Of a DNA stretch of 10,828 nt, positions 5,988 through 10,828 are shown one piece after another (within the stretch, counting starts at the first letter, position 1; each line of letters starts with the position of its first letter). The notes below the pieces were generated by a model. The model saw only the letters and a list, made by a program, of their open reading frames with translations. It searched no databases and was not told where the DNA came from. The DNA comes from JAAFIP01 sp043747295 (GTDB taxonomy: Bacteria; Pseudomonadota; Gammaproteobacteria; Burkholderiales; Burkholderiaceae_C), in NCBI GenBank assembly GCA_043747295.1, contig JAYTPK010000254.1, positions 1-10,828 of the forward strand, given 5' to 3'. A program made the position numbers and the translations under genes.

Positions 5988-6635
5988 ATGTTCTTTGGCA
6001 AACTTCTCCCACGCGAAGGCAACTTCTTTGAAATGTTCAACCAGCACGCTGACCGCATTGTCGAGGCGGCGCGGGCTTTTTCGCAGCTGGTGGCTAACTA
6101 CAGCGACGTGCATCTGCGTGAGCAATACAACCGCGACGTAGACAACGCCGAGCGCGCTGCTGACCGCGTGACGCACGATGTCAACAAGATGCTGCACCAA
6201 ACCTTTATCACGCCGATTGACCGTGAGCAGATCCACAAGTTGATCAACACCATGGACGATGTGGCCGATTTGATCCAAGACTCGGCAGAGACGATGGCGC
6301 TGTACGACGTGAAGGTAATGACCGACGACATCAAGCGCTTGACCGATATTAGCGTGCGCTGCTGCGAGCGCCTGGCCTCTGCAGTCAAAATGCTCAGCAC
6401 CATCAGCGACAAAAACACCGCTGAAGCTGCGCTAAAAACTTGCGAAGAAATTGACAAACTAGAATCAGATGCTGACCGCGTGATGCGCAGCGCCATGAGC
6501 AAGCTGTTTCGCGAGGAGCCAGATGTCCGCGAGTTGATCAAGCTCAAAGCCGTATACGAGTTGCTAGAAACCATCACCGACAAGTGTGAGGACGTGGCCA
6601 ATTTGATAGAGGGCGTGATCCTCGAAAACTCTTAA
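5988..6635 (+). CDS. DUF47 (PhoU-like) protein, partner of the PiT phosphate transporter
   Basis: A 215-residue, all-helical cytoplasmic protein of the DUF47/PhoU-like family, which is commonly encoded directly before pit genes. Family marks are the FFEMFNQHADRIVEAARAF start, the DVDNAERAADRVTHDVN helix, and the repeated Asp/Glu-rich helices EEIDKLESDADRVM and ETITDKCEDVANLIEGV near the end. In PhoU-like proteins the equivalent acidic clusters bind metal ions. The length is normal for the family and there is no signal peptide or membrane segment. AAAGG lies 6 nt before the ATG. The gene is followed after 21 nt by the PiT transporter gene. The pair matches the orfA-pit arrangement of Sinorhizobium meliloti, where this protein type is linked to low-affinity Pi uptake. 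It probably modulates the transporter. It is not the classical PhoU of pst operons, which contains two PhoU repeats. Confidence 0.93.
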   Translation: MFFGKLLPREGNFFEMFNQHADRIVEAARAFSQLVANYSDVHLREQYNRDVDNAERAADRVTHDVNKMLHQTFITPIDREQIHKLINTMDDVADLIQDSAETMALYDVKVMTDDIKRLTDISVRCCERLASAVKMLSTISDKNTAEAALKTCEEIDKLESDADRVMRSAMSKLFREEPDVRELIKLKAVYELLETITDKCEDVANLIEGVILENS

Positions 6636-6649
6636 TTTAAAAGAGTTTT
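6625..6649 (+). other. Hairpin across the DUF47 gene stop codon and the pit ribosome-binding region
   Basis: AAAACTCTT (6625-6633) and AAGAGTTTT (6641-6649) form a perfect 9-bp inverted repeat around a 7-nt loop. It contains the upstream stop codon (6633-6635). The right arm contains the only Shine-Dalgarno-like sequence for pit (AAGAG, 6641-6645, 11 nt before its ATG). It is AT-rich, so it may be a weak attenuator, an RNA processing site or a translation-coupling element. Confidence 0.5.
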
Positions 6650-6656
6650 AACACCT

Positions 6657-7694
6657 ATGGATAACGCTCAAACGGCCCTTTGGGTCATCTTCATGTTGCT
6701 GTTTTTGGCTTTTGCTTTTGACTACATGAACGGTTTTCACGATGCTGCCAACTCGATTGCCACGGTGGTGTCTACAGGCGTGCTGCGCCCAGGTCAGGCC
6801 GTGTTGTTTGCGGCCTTCTTTAACTTTATCGCCTATTTTGTGTTTCATCTCAGCGTGGCAGCCACGATTGGCAAAGGTATTGTGCTGCCTAACATTGTGG
6901 ATACGCATGTGATTTTTGGCGCACTGGTGGGTGCCATCACTTGGAACATCGTGACCTGGTACTACGGCATTCCTAGCAGCTCGTCACACGCGCTGATTGG
7001 CGGCATTGTAGGCGCGGTGATTGCTAAGGCCGGTGCCAGTGCGCTGATCGCCGCTGGTGTGCTCAAAATTGTGGCGTTTATTTTTATCTCGCCGTTTTTG
7101 GGTTTTGTTCTAGGCTCGCTCATGATGGTAGCCGTAGCTTGGGTGTGTAGGCGCGCCAGCCCATCGCAAACTGACCGCTGGTTTCGCCGTTTGCAGCTGG
7201 TGTCAGCCGCCGCCTACAGCTTGGGCCACGGCGGCAACGATGCGCAAAAAACAGCGGGTATTATTTGGCTGCTACTGATCGTGGCCACCACCTCTGGCGT
7301 GCAAGGCCTGCCCACTTGGATGATGGCTACCAAAGACTATCTACCTGGTTGGGTGGTGATAGCGTGCTATGTCTGCATTGGCGCGGGCACCATGTTTGGC
7401 GGCTGGCGGATTGTGAAAACCATGGGTCAAAAAATCACCAAGCTCAAACCCGTGGGCGGCTTTTGCGCAGAAACGGGTGGCGCAATCACCCTCTTTACCG
7501 CCACGGCGATGGGCATTCCGGTGTCCACCACGCACACCATCACGGGGGCCATCGTGGGCGTAGGCAGCACGCAGCGCATGAGCGCAGTGCGCTGGGGCGT
7601 GGCGGGCAACATTGTGTGGGCCTGGATTTTTACCATCCCCGCATCAGCTTTTGTGGCTGCAGTCGCTTATTGGTTTAGCTTGCAGATTTTCTAA
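6657..7694 (+). CDS. pit: PiT-family low-affinity inorganic phosphate transporter
   Basis: A 345-residue integral membrane protein of the PiT family, which imports phosphate (as metal-phosphate in bacteria) driven by the proton gradient. The two inverted half-repeats of the family are visible. The first half has FDYMNGFHDAANSIATV (GFHDAANS at 26-33) and IPSSSSHALIGGIVGAVI (from 105). The second has LGHGGNDAQKTAGI (from 189) and GIPVSTTHTITGAIVGVGS (from 286). Long hydrophobic stretches, including residues 8-21, 45-60, 135-160, 198-212 and 320-342, fit about ten membrane helices. The length is typical of the shorter bacterial PiT proteins, without the large central loop of E. coli PitA. It is co-transcribed with the DUF47 gene. 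Substrate could include sulphate, since related CysP permeases share the fold, but the DUF47 partner and Pho-like array favour phosphate. Confidence 0.95.
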   Translation: MDNAQTALWVIFMLLFLAFAFDYMNGFHDAANSIATVVSTGVLRPGQAVLFAAFFNFIAYFVFHLSVAATIGKGIVLPNIVDTHVIFGALVGAITWNIVTWYYGIPSSSSHALIGGIVGAVIAKAGASALIAAGVLKIVAFIFISPFLGFVLGSLMMVAVAWVCRRASPSQTDRWFRRLQLVSAAAYSLGHGGNDAQKTAGIIWLLLIVATTSGVQGLPTWMMATKDYLPGWVVIACYVCIGAGTMFGGWRIVKTMGQKITKLKPVGGFCAETGGAITLFTATAMGIPVSTTHTITGAIVGVGSTQRMSAVRWGVAGNIVWAWIFTIPASAFVAAVAYWFSLQIF

Positions 7695-7701
7695 ACATGC
7701 A

Positions 7702-7757
7702 TCAAGCAGCTATAAAATTTATAGCTGCTTGAGCAGTAAACACTTGGACTGTCGGCC
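7702..7757 (+). repeat. Dispersed palindromic repeat, intergenic copy with 15-bp perfect palindrome; probable bidirectional terminator
   Basis: TCAAGCAGCTATAAA (7702-7716) and TTTATAGCTGCTTGA (7718-7732) are perfect 15-bp inverted arms around a single A. A tail containing CACTTGGACT and GGCC continues to 7757. The 49-bp core at 7709-7757 aligns without gaps to 8466-8514 (35 of 49) and, inverted, to 1757-1805 (35 of 49). It lies in the 90-bp gap between two convergent genes, 7 bp after the pit stop, so its hairpin could end transcription from both sides. There is no long T tract, so termination is inferred. Confidence 0.85.
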
Positions 7758-7784
7758 AATACAGCTGCAAAAACTGCCGCTACG

Positions 7785-8351
7785 CTATCTTACTGGCAAG
7801 ACCGGTGGCTTAGGATGCAGTCTGGCCATCGCCCAAGCATCTACGTACGCGCCATCGCGAAGCGCATGGCCCGTCATGTGACCTTCTTTGACAAAACCGT
7901 GGCTTTGGTACAAACCGATAGCGCGGGCGTTGTCGGCAAACACTGTCAGCTCAATGCGCAGCACATGGGCCCAATTGTCCGCCCAGTCGGTAATGGCACC
8001 CAGCAGTTGGCTGCCCACACCGCGGCCTTGCCAGTCTTTGGCCACCGCCACGCCCAGTCCACGCACGTGCAAGCGGCGCAAGCTAGTGTGCACCATAAAA
8101 AGTCCTGCTTGGCCCACGATAAGCTCGGTATCGGCACTGCCCTGCGTTACTGCTACTAGGCTCAGGCCATAGGGGTCGATCTTGCTGAATCGCTCAACCC
8201 TTGAGGCTACGGCTGCGTAGGGCGTTTGTAGCGTACCTTCAAACACGCCGTGGCTACCTATTAGCGCAGATACAGCCGCTGCGTCAGTGGGTTCTGCAGC
8301 GCGTATGCGCACGGCGTTGGGGCTGGTTTGGGTTACGGGCAAGCGCTCCAT
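7785..8351 (-). CDS. GNAT-family acetyltransferase, YhhY (AaaT)-like
   Basis: A 188-residue GNAT enzyme that would transfer an acetyl group from acetyl-CoA. It follows the E. coli YhhY/AaaT pattern, an enzyme reported to acetylate some L-amino acids. Shared features are IRAAEPTDAAAV near residue 16, GTLQTPY (39-45), and the acetyl-CoA motif WQGRGVGSQLL (107-117). The long diagnostic stretch NWAHVLRIELTVFADNARAI (126-145) follows, then YQSHGFVKEG and LRDGAYVDAWAMARL. The N-terminal 13 residues and the Pro-rich last 10 are extra relative to the core. The start is supported by AGGAG (8358-8362 on the reverse strand), 6 nt upstream. It is convergent with pit. A 226-bp gap with a repeat copy separates it from the TM2 gene on the same strand. 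The actual substrate in this organism is unknown. Confidence 0.9.
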   Translation of the reverse strand: MERLPVTQTSPNAVRIRAAEPTDAAAVSALIGSHGVFEGTLQTPYAAVASRVERFSKIDPYGLSLVAVTQGSADTELIVGQAGLFMVHTSLRRLHVRGLGVAVAKDWQGRGVGSQLLGAITDWADNWAHVLRIELTVFADNARAIGLYQSHGFVKEGHMTGHALRDGAYVDAWAMARLHPKPPVLPVR

Positions 8352-8465
8352 CCATATCTCCTATGAAAAACAACGGGTGTTTCATCGTAACTCGACTGGT
8401 TCTAGTTGTAAGTTGCTAACGCGCTACAGAGCTATGAATAACTTGCATGTTGATGTTAGGTATAT

Positions 8466-8514
8466 GCTATAAAAATAATAGCTATATAGTCAATGAACGC
8501 TTGGACTACTGGCC
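8466..8514 (+). repeat. Dispersed palindromic repeat, copy between the TM2 gene and the YhhY-like gene
   Basis: This 49-bp core aligns without gaps to 7709-7757 at 35 of 49 positions by hand, including the tail CTTGGACT and GGCC. Its palindrome is shorter, GCTAT (8466-8470) with ATAGC (8478-8482). The rest of the 226-bp gap (8352-8577) shows no gene. On the reverse strand TTGACT (8488-8493) and TATAGC (8466-8471), 16 bp apart, could act as a weak promoter towards the acetyltransferase gene. Confidence 0.7.
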
Positions 8515-8577
8515 TATTTGGTTGGTAAACTTACTCTGTTGCACTTGGAACTTGAATCCGCCCATCTAAAACACTGT

Positions 8578-9027
8578 TCACTGCGACAGCTTGCGAGATT
8601 CTTCTATTTGGTATTCAAAATACCGCTGAAAACTAAACACAATGCTGCTCATCAAACAAGTGGTGCCAATCAGTAACGCAAAGACCACAGCGCCGATAGT
8701 TAGCCAGTTGGTGCGGCCCGGGGCGGCTTCTTCGTTTAGGGTGGGGTTGAATTTGGCGTTCCACTTCTCGGGGCTCATTAGCCCGTAGATGATAGCCATC
8801 AGCGCGCAGCCAGCTATCGTAAAACCCAAGAGCGGCATCAGAAGCCAGCTGTAAAAATCATCTTGGCCAAATTGCTGCATACGCTGAATGCCGTAAATCC
8901 CCAATGCGGTAGGGATAGGCAATAGCCAGCCCAGCAGGTCGCCCAAGCCGCACAGATAAAAGCGGTGCAAGCCCATCGGGCCGCCCACAAAGGCTAGCCA
9001 TGCGGCAATCGTTTTGTTTTTTGTCAT
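8578..9027 (-). CDS. TM2-domain membrane protein
   Basis: A 149-residue inner-membrane protein. The N-terminus carries a TM2 domain: KNKTIAAWLAFVGGPMGLHRFYLCGLGDLLGW (residues 3-34) has the typical Gly-rich helix followed by HRFYL. Hydrophobic segments lie at about 7-20, 29-48, 61-82 and 109-132. The last one is extra to the core domain and is preceded by a polar loop (85-107). TM2 proteins have no agreed bacterial function. The gene starts 71 nt after the end of an acetyltransferase gene on the same strand, so the two may share a transcript. No clear Shine-Dalgarno precedes the ATG at 9027. The start is chosen because MTKNK directly before the first helix is the usual beginning of the domain. 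Confidence 0.85.
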   Translation of the reverse strand: MTKNKTIAAWLAFVGGPMGLHRFYLCGLGDLLGWLLPIPTALGIYGIQRMQQFGQDDFYSWLLMPLLGFTIAGCALMAIIYGLMSPEKWNAKFNPTLNEEAAPGRTNWLTIGAVVFALLIGTTCLMSSIVFSFQRYFEYQIEESRKLSQ

Positions 9028-9098
9028 GCGGTCGATGGTACGCCAGGCCCAAGCTGCTGGGCGCGTTGGGGTTGAAAAATAGCTTGGTGCCGCAAGGC

Positions 9099-9620
9099 TT
9101 ATTCGGCAGGCGTGCTGTCACCCAGCCCCAGTGTTTTTTCCATCATCACAATATCGCGCCATTGGCCAAACTTCCAGCCGCAGGATTTGACAATACCAAT
9201 CTGCGTGAAGCCGCAGGCCCGGTGCACGCCCACCGAGCCGTGGTTCTCTGAATCACCAATCACCGCCATCGCTTTGCGGATACCACCACGCTCTAGCTGG
9301 GTCAGCAGCTCAGTCAAGAGCAGTTTGCCCAAGCCTTTGCCGCCGGTGCCTTCAGCCATGTAAATTGAGTCTTCCACACTAAAGCGGTAGGCTGGGCGGG
9401 GCTTAAACCAGTTGGCGTAGGCAAAGCCTTGTATTTGGCCACTTTGCTCCAACACCAAATACGGCAAGCTTTTGCCCAGCACATCGGCGCGGCGGGCGGT
9501 CATGTCGGCTAGGGTAGGCGGCTCGGTCTCAAAGGTGCCGGTGCCGTGCAGCACGTGGTGGGCGTAAATGGCCTGAATGGCTGGGATGTCGGCGTCAATA
9601 CTGGGGCGAATCAGAGTCAT
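9099..9620 (-). CDS. GNAT-family acetyltransferase, phosphinothricin/methionine-sulfone N-acetyltransferase-like
   Basis: A 173-residue GNAT enzyme resembling the Pat/MnaT (YncA) group, which acetylates phosphinothricin, methionine sulfone or similar small amines. Family features in order are IRPSIDADIPAIQAIYAHHV (4-23), GTGTFETEPPTLADM (26-40), FAYANWFKPRPAYRFSVEDSIY (67-88), the acetyl-CoA loop GGKGLGKLLL (93-102), and IGDSENHGSVGVHRACGF (121-138). IGIVKSCGWKFGQWRDIVMMEK (141-162) completes it. I chose the ATG at 9620 because the IRPxxxxDIPAI block is the normal N-terminus. The reading frame stays open to 9749, but the added 43 residues have no family similarity and would overlap the rpsP promoter and leader. 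The gene is divergent from rpsP. The physiological substrate is unknown. Confidence 0.92.
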   Translation of the reverse strand: MTLIRPSIDADIPAIQAIYAHHVLHGTGTFETEPPTLADMTARRADVLGKSLPYLVLEQSGQIQGFAYANWFKPRPAYRFSVEDSIYMAEGTGGKGLGKLLLTELLTQLERGGIRKAMAVIGDSENHGSVGVHRACGFTQIGIVKSCGWKFGQWRDIVMMEKTLGLGDSTPAE

Positions 9621-9630
9621 AAATCTAAAC

Positions 9631-9661
9631 TTCACTGGTGGTGGTCGATCAAGGCTATAAT
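9631..9661 (+). promoter_or_regulatory. Candidate promoter of the rpsP-rimM-trmD operon
   Basis: TATAAT (9656-9661) is a perfect -10 hexamer. The best -35 in range is weak: TTCACT (9631-9636) with a 19-bp spacer. Initiation near 9668 would give a leader of about 85 nt. AAGGAA (9741-9746) is the rpsP Shine-Dalgarno. Confidence 0.6.
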
Positions 9662-9667
9662 AGTAGG

Positions 9668-9724
9668 CTTTGCAACGTGTCGCTGGCCGGGTGGCTATGT
9701 CGCGTGTCTCAAACGTTGCTAAAG
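9668..9724 (+). other. Structured rpsP leader
   Basis: CTTTGCAACGT (9668-9678) can pair with ACGTTGC (9713-9719) and AAAG (9721-9724), making 11 bp with one bulged T at 9720. The enclosed 34 nt is GC-rich. The left arm begins at about the predicted transcription start, so the stem could form the 5' end of the mRNA. I know of no described S16 leader that it matches. Confidence 0.45.
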
Positions 9725-9752
9725 AATTACACCCCACCCGAAGGAACATATT

Positions 9753-10010
9753 ATGGTCGTCATTCGACTCTCACGCGGCGGCGCAAAAGCCCGTCCGTTT
9801 TACAACATTGTGGTCGCTGACAAGCGCACACGCCGCGACGGTAACTTTATCGAGCGCTTGGGTTTTTACAACCCCATCGCTATCGAAGGCGAAGAGGGCT
9901 TGCGCATTGCACAAGACCGCTTAACCTACTGGAAAAGCGTGGGCGCGCAAGCATCGCCTACCGTTGAGCGTCTGGTCGCCCAACTGGCTGCCAAGACCAA
10001 AGCAGCTTAA
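9753..10010 (+). CDS. rpsP: 30S ribosomal protein S16
   Basis: An 85-residue ribosomal protein needed for assembly of the 5' domain of 16S rRNA in the small subunit. The N-terminus MVVIRLSRGGAKARPFYNIV, then ADKRTRRDGNFIERLGFYNP and the helix DRLTYWKSVGAQASPTVERL, are characteristic of bacterial S16. The length is normal. The ATG follows AAGGAA with a 6-nt gap. It is the first gene of the conserved rpsP-rimM-trmD operon, whose rplS would lie beyond the window. A perfect promoter -10 and a structured leader precede it. A stable hairpin separates it from rimM, which fits the much greater need for S16 than for the assembly factor. Confidence 0.98.
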   Translation: MVVIRLSRGGAKARPFYNIVVADKRTRRDGNFIERLGFYNPIAIEGEEGLRIAQDRLTYWKSVGAQASPTVERLVAQLAAKTKAA

Positions 10011-10013
10011 TTT

Positions 10014-10036
10014 GCACGGACACTTTGCGTCCGTGC
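10014..10036 (+). other. GC-rich hairpin between rpsP and rimM
   Basis: GCACGGAC (10014-10021) and GTCCGTGC (10029-10036) form a perfect 8-bp stem around the 7-nt loop ACTTTGC, starting 3 nt after the rpsP stop. No uninterrupted T run follows (only TTTT at 10043-10046), so it is more likely an mRNA 3'-end stabiliser, a processing site or a partial terminator than a full terminator. Confidence 0.65.
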
Positions 10037-10086
10037 CTGCTGCTTTTGCTGCCCCAGCTTTGTGACGCACTGACACTTTGGCCGCA

Positions 10087-10668
10087 ATGCTGACATGTCT
10101 TGAACCTGCAGATTTACCTGCAGACGCTATTGAAGTAGGGCGCATTGCTGATGCTTGGGGCATCAAAGGCTTTTTTAAAGTCATCCCCTATAGCGCCTCA
10201 CCCGAGGCGCTTTTTTCGTCTAAGCGCTGGTACCTGTTGCCGCCCGAGCCACGCGCTGGGGTTGTAGCCAAAGCGTTAGCTTTCACCGGCTGCCAGCTGC
10301 TAAAAGTCGTCAGCGCCAAAGAACACTCTGACACCGTCGTCGTACAAGCCGATGGCGTGGACGACCGCAACACCGCCGAGCTGCTGCGCGGCGTACGCAT
10401 ATTTATAGCCCGCTCTTCGTTTCCCACAGCCGATAAAGATGAGTTTTACTGGGTTGATCTGATGGGTTTAGCGGTGATCAACCGCGAAGGCCTAAGCCTG
10501 GGCACAGTCAAAGACCTGATCTCCACCGGCCCCCAAACCGTGATGGTGATCGAGGCTGAAGTCGACGGTAAAAAACAAGAAACCTTGATTCCTTTTGTGT
10601 CGGTGTACGTTGATGATGTGAGCTTGGCCGACCAGCGCATTACCGTGGACTGGCAGCTCGATTATTAG
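10087..10668 (+). CDS. rimM: 16S rRNA processing / 30S maturation factor RimM
   Basis: RimM binds S19 and helps the 30S head domain to mature. From ATG 10087 the product is 193 residues, slightly longer than E. coli RimM. The N-terminal RimM beta-barrel runs from about residue 15 to 100 and includes EVGRIADAWGIKGFFKV. The C-terminal PRC-barrel covers about 108-193, beginning DEFYWVDLMGLAV and including LIPFVSVYVDDVSLADQRI. The start is uncertain: an in-frame TTG at 10078 would add three residues, and neither site has a clear Shine-Dalgarno. Poor initiation fits E. coli, where rimM and trmD are translated far less than rpsP. Codons 36-44 contain an intrinsic-terminator sequence. trmD follows after 130 nt, an unusually long gap inside this operon. 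Confidence 0.95.
   Translation: MLTCLEPADLPADAIEVGRIADAWGIKGFFKVIPYSASPEALFSSKRWYLLPPEPRAGVVAKALAFTGCQLLKVVSAKEHSDTVVVQADGVDDRNTAELLRGVRIFIARSSFPTADKDEFYWVDLMGLAVINREGLSLGTVKDLISTGPQTVMVIEAEVDGKKQETLIPFVSVYVDDVSLADQRITVDWQLDY
10192..10216 (+). terminator. Intrinsic-terminator sequence inside rimM
   Basis: AGCGCCTC (10192-10199) pairs perfectly with GAGGCGCT (10204-10211) around a 4-nt loop ACCC. It is followed directly by six T (10211-10216). The whole element lies in rimM codons 36-44 (Ser-Ala-Ser-Pro-Glu-Ala-Leu-Phe-Ser). Efficient translation would keep the hairpin from forming; poor initiation would let it terminate. Whether it is functional is not shown. Confidence 0.55.
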
Positions 10669-10798
10669 AGCACCCAGACTCGGTTCGGCGTAGCTCTTGT
10701 CTTGGCTTAGTGGCGACCCTCACTGCCAACAGCGCTACAGCTTTCAAGCTCGTGCAAGAGCCTGTTGGAATTGCTGCAAACCGTTAAGATCAAACACC
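10669..10798 (+). other. Gap between rimM and trmD without a gene
   Basis: No open frame of note is seen. GCTCTTG (10692-10698) and CAAGAGC (10755-10761) are complementary over 7 bp and could form a long-range stem. AGCTT (10739-10743) and AAGCT (10746-10750) make a small local hairpin. There is no T-run terminator. Confidence 0.4.
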
Positions 10799-10828
10799 AT
10801 GCGTTTCGATGTCTTCACCATTTTCCCC
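10799..10828 (+). CDS. trmD: tRNA (guanine-N1)-methyltransferase TrmD, first ten codons only
   Basis: The last 30 bases read MRFDVFTIFP, which fits the N-terminus of betaproteobacterial TrmD (M-x-F-D-V-x-T-x-F-P). It sits at the expected place after rimM. TrmD makes m1G37 in tRNAs with SAM as donor. Only context and ten residues support the call. No strong Shine-Dalgarno is present. Confidence 0.85.
   Translation, partial: MRFDVFTIFP

Noticed and set aside
5762..6031. Open frame bridging the acnB end and the DUF47 gene start
   Set aside because: It overlaps acnB, the terminator and the Pho-like array, and reads as non-protein sequence.
6098..6601. Reverse-strand open frame of 167 codons opposite the DUF47 gene
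   Set aside because: Ser/Arg/Leu-rich antisense shadow of a clearly recognised protein; no family similarity seen.
7265..7678. Forward out-of-frame open frame of 137 codons inside pit
   Set aside because: His/Arg/Gly-rich shadow of the transporter frame, with no ribosome site or family motif.
9621..9749. 43-residue N-terminal extension of the Pat-like acetyltransferase
   Set aside because: It precedes the normal family N-terminus, has no family similarity, and would overlap the rpsP promoter and leader.
10106..10123. CTGCAG repeated twice 6 bp apart early in rimM, forming a possible hairpin
   Set aside because: Short, inside codons for Pro-Ala-Asp-Leu-Pro-Ala-Asp, and CTGCAG is self-complementary, so pairing is likely to be chance; no link to the start codon is evident.
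1..10828. Search by eye for tRNA genes, CRISPR arrays, transposases, toxin-antitoxin or defence genes
   Set aside because: None seen; every sizeable coding region is assigned to housekeeping, transport or small-enzyme families.

Overview
The window looks like a betaproteobacterial chromosome, most probably from the Comamonadaceae (Burkholderiales). The gene order mdh, CitE-like CoA lyase, small exported protein, acnB beside a divergent GntR/HutC regulator supports this. So do the rpsP-rimM-trmD order, the protein sequences, and a small AT-cored palindromic repeat of a kind I associate with this family. That assignment comes from recognition, not from a database search. Most of the window is core metabolism and translation. 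I see no phage, transposase, CRISPR array, toxin-antitoxin or defence locus.

Layout. (1) 1-359, minus: the N-terminal part of a GntR/HutC regulator, cut by the window edge. (2) 360-552: a divergent control region with a 12-bp perfect palindrome, extra half-sites, overlapping promoter candidates and an 11-bp-period repeat. (3) 553-5799, plus: a TCA block of malate dehydrogenase, HpcH/HpaI-type CoA ester lyase, an unknown exported protein and aconitase B, ended by a strong terminator. (4) 5925-7694, plus: a Pho-box-like array, a DUF47 PhoU-like protein and a PiT phosphate transporter. (5) 7785-9620, minus: a YhhY-like GNAT acetyltransferase, a TM2-domain membrane protein and a phosphinothricin-acetyltransferase-like GNAT enzyme. 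(6) 9631-10828, plus: the rpsP promoter and leader, rpsP (S16), rimM and the first codons of trmD.

How the genes work together. Mdh and AcnB are TCA enzymes, and the lyase probably acts on a related acyl-CoA. The divergent regulator is well placed to control mdh and itself. The DUF47 protein and PiT form a low-affinity phosphate uptake pair. The array in front of them suggests PhoB control, and its position just after a -10-like hexamer suggests repression. RpsP, RimM and TrmD are the usual small-subunit assembly and tRNA-methylation operon.

The main surprises are non-coding signals. A roughly 49-bp repeat occurs three times with an ungapped core, and one copy lies in frame inside the CoA lyase gene. 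A fourth, decayed copy supplies an arm of a terminator. rimM contains a complete intrinsic-terminator sequence at codons 36-44. I did not find a clearly new multi-gene system.
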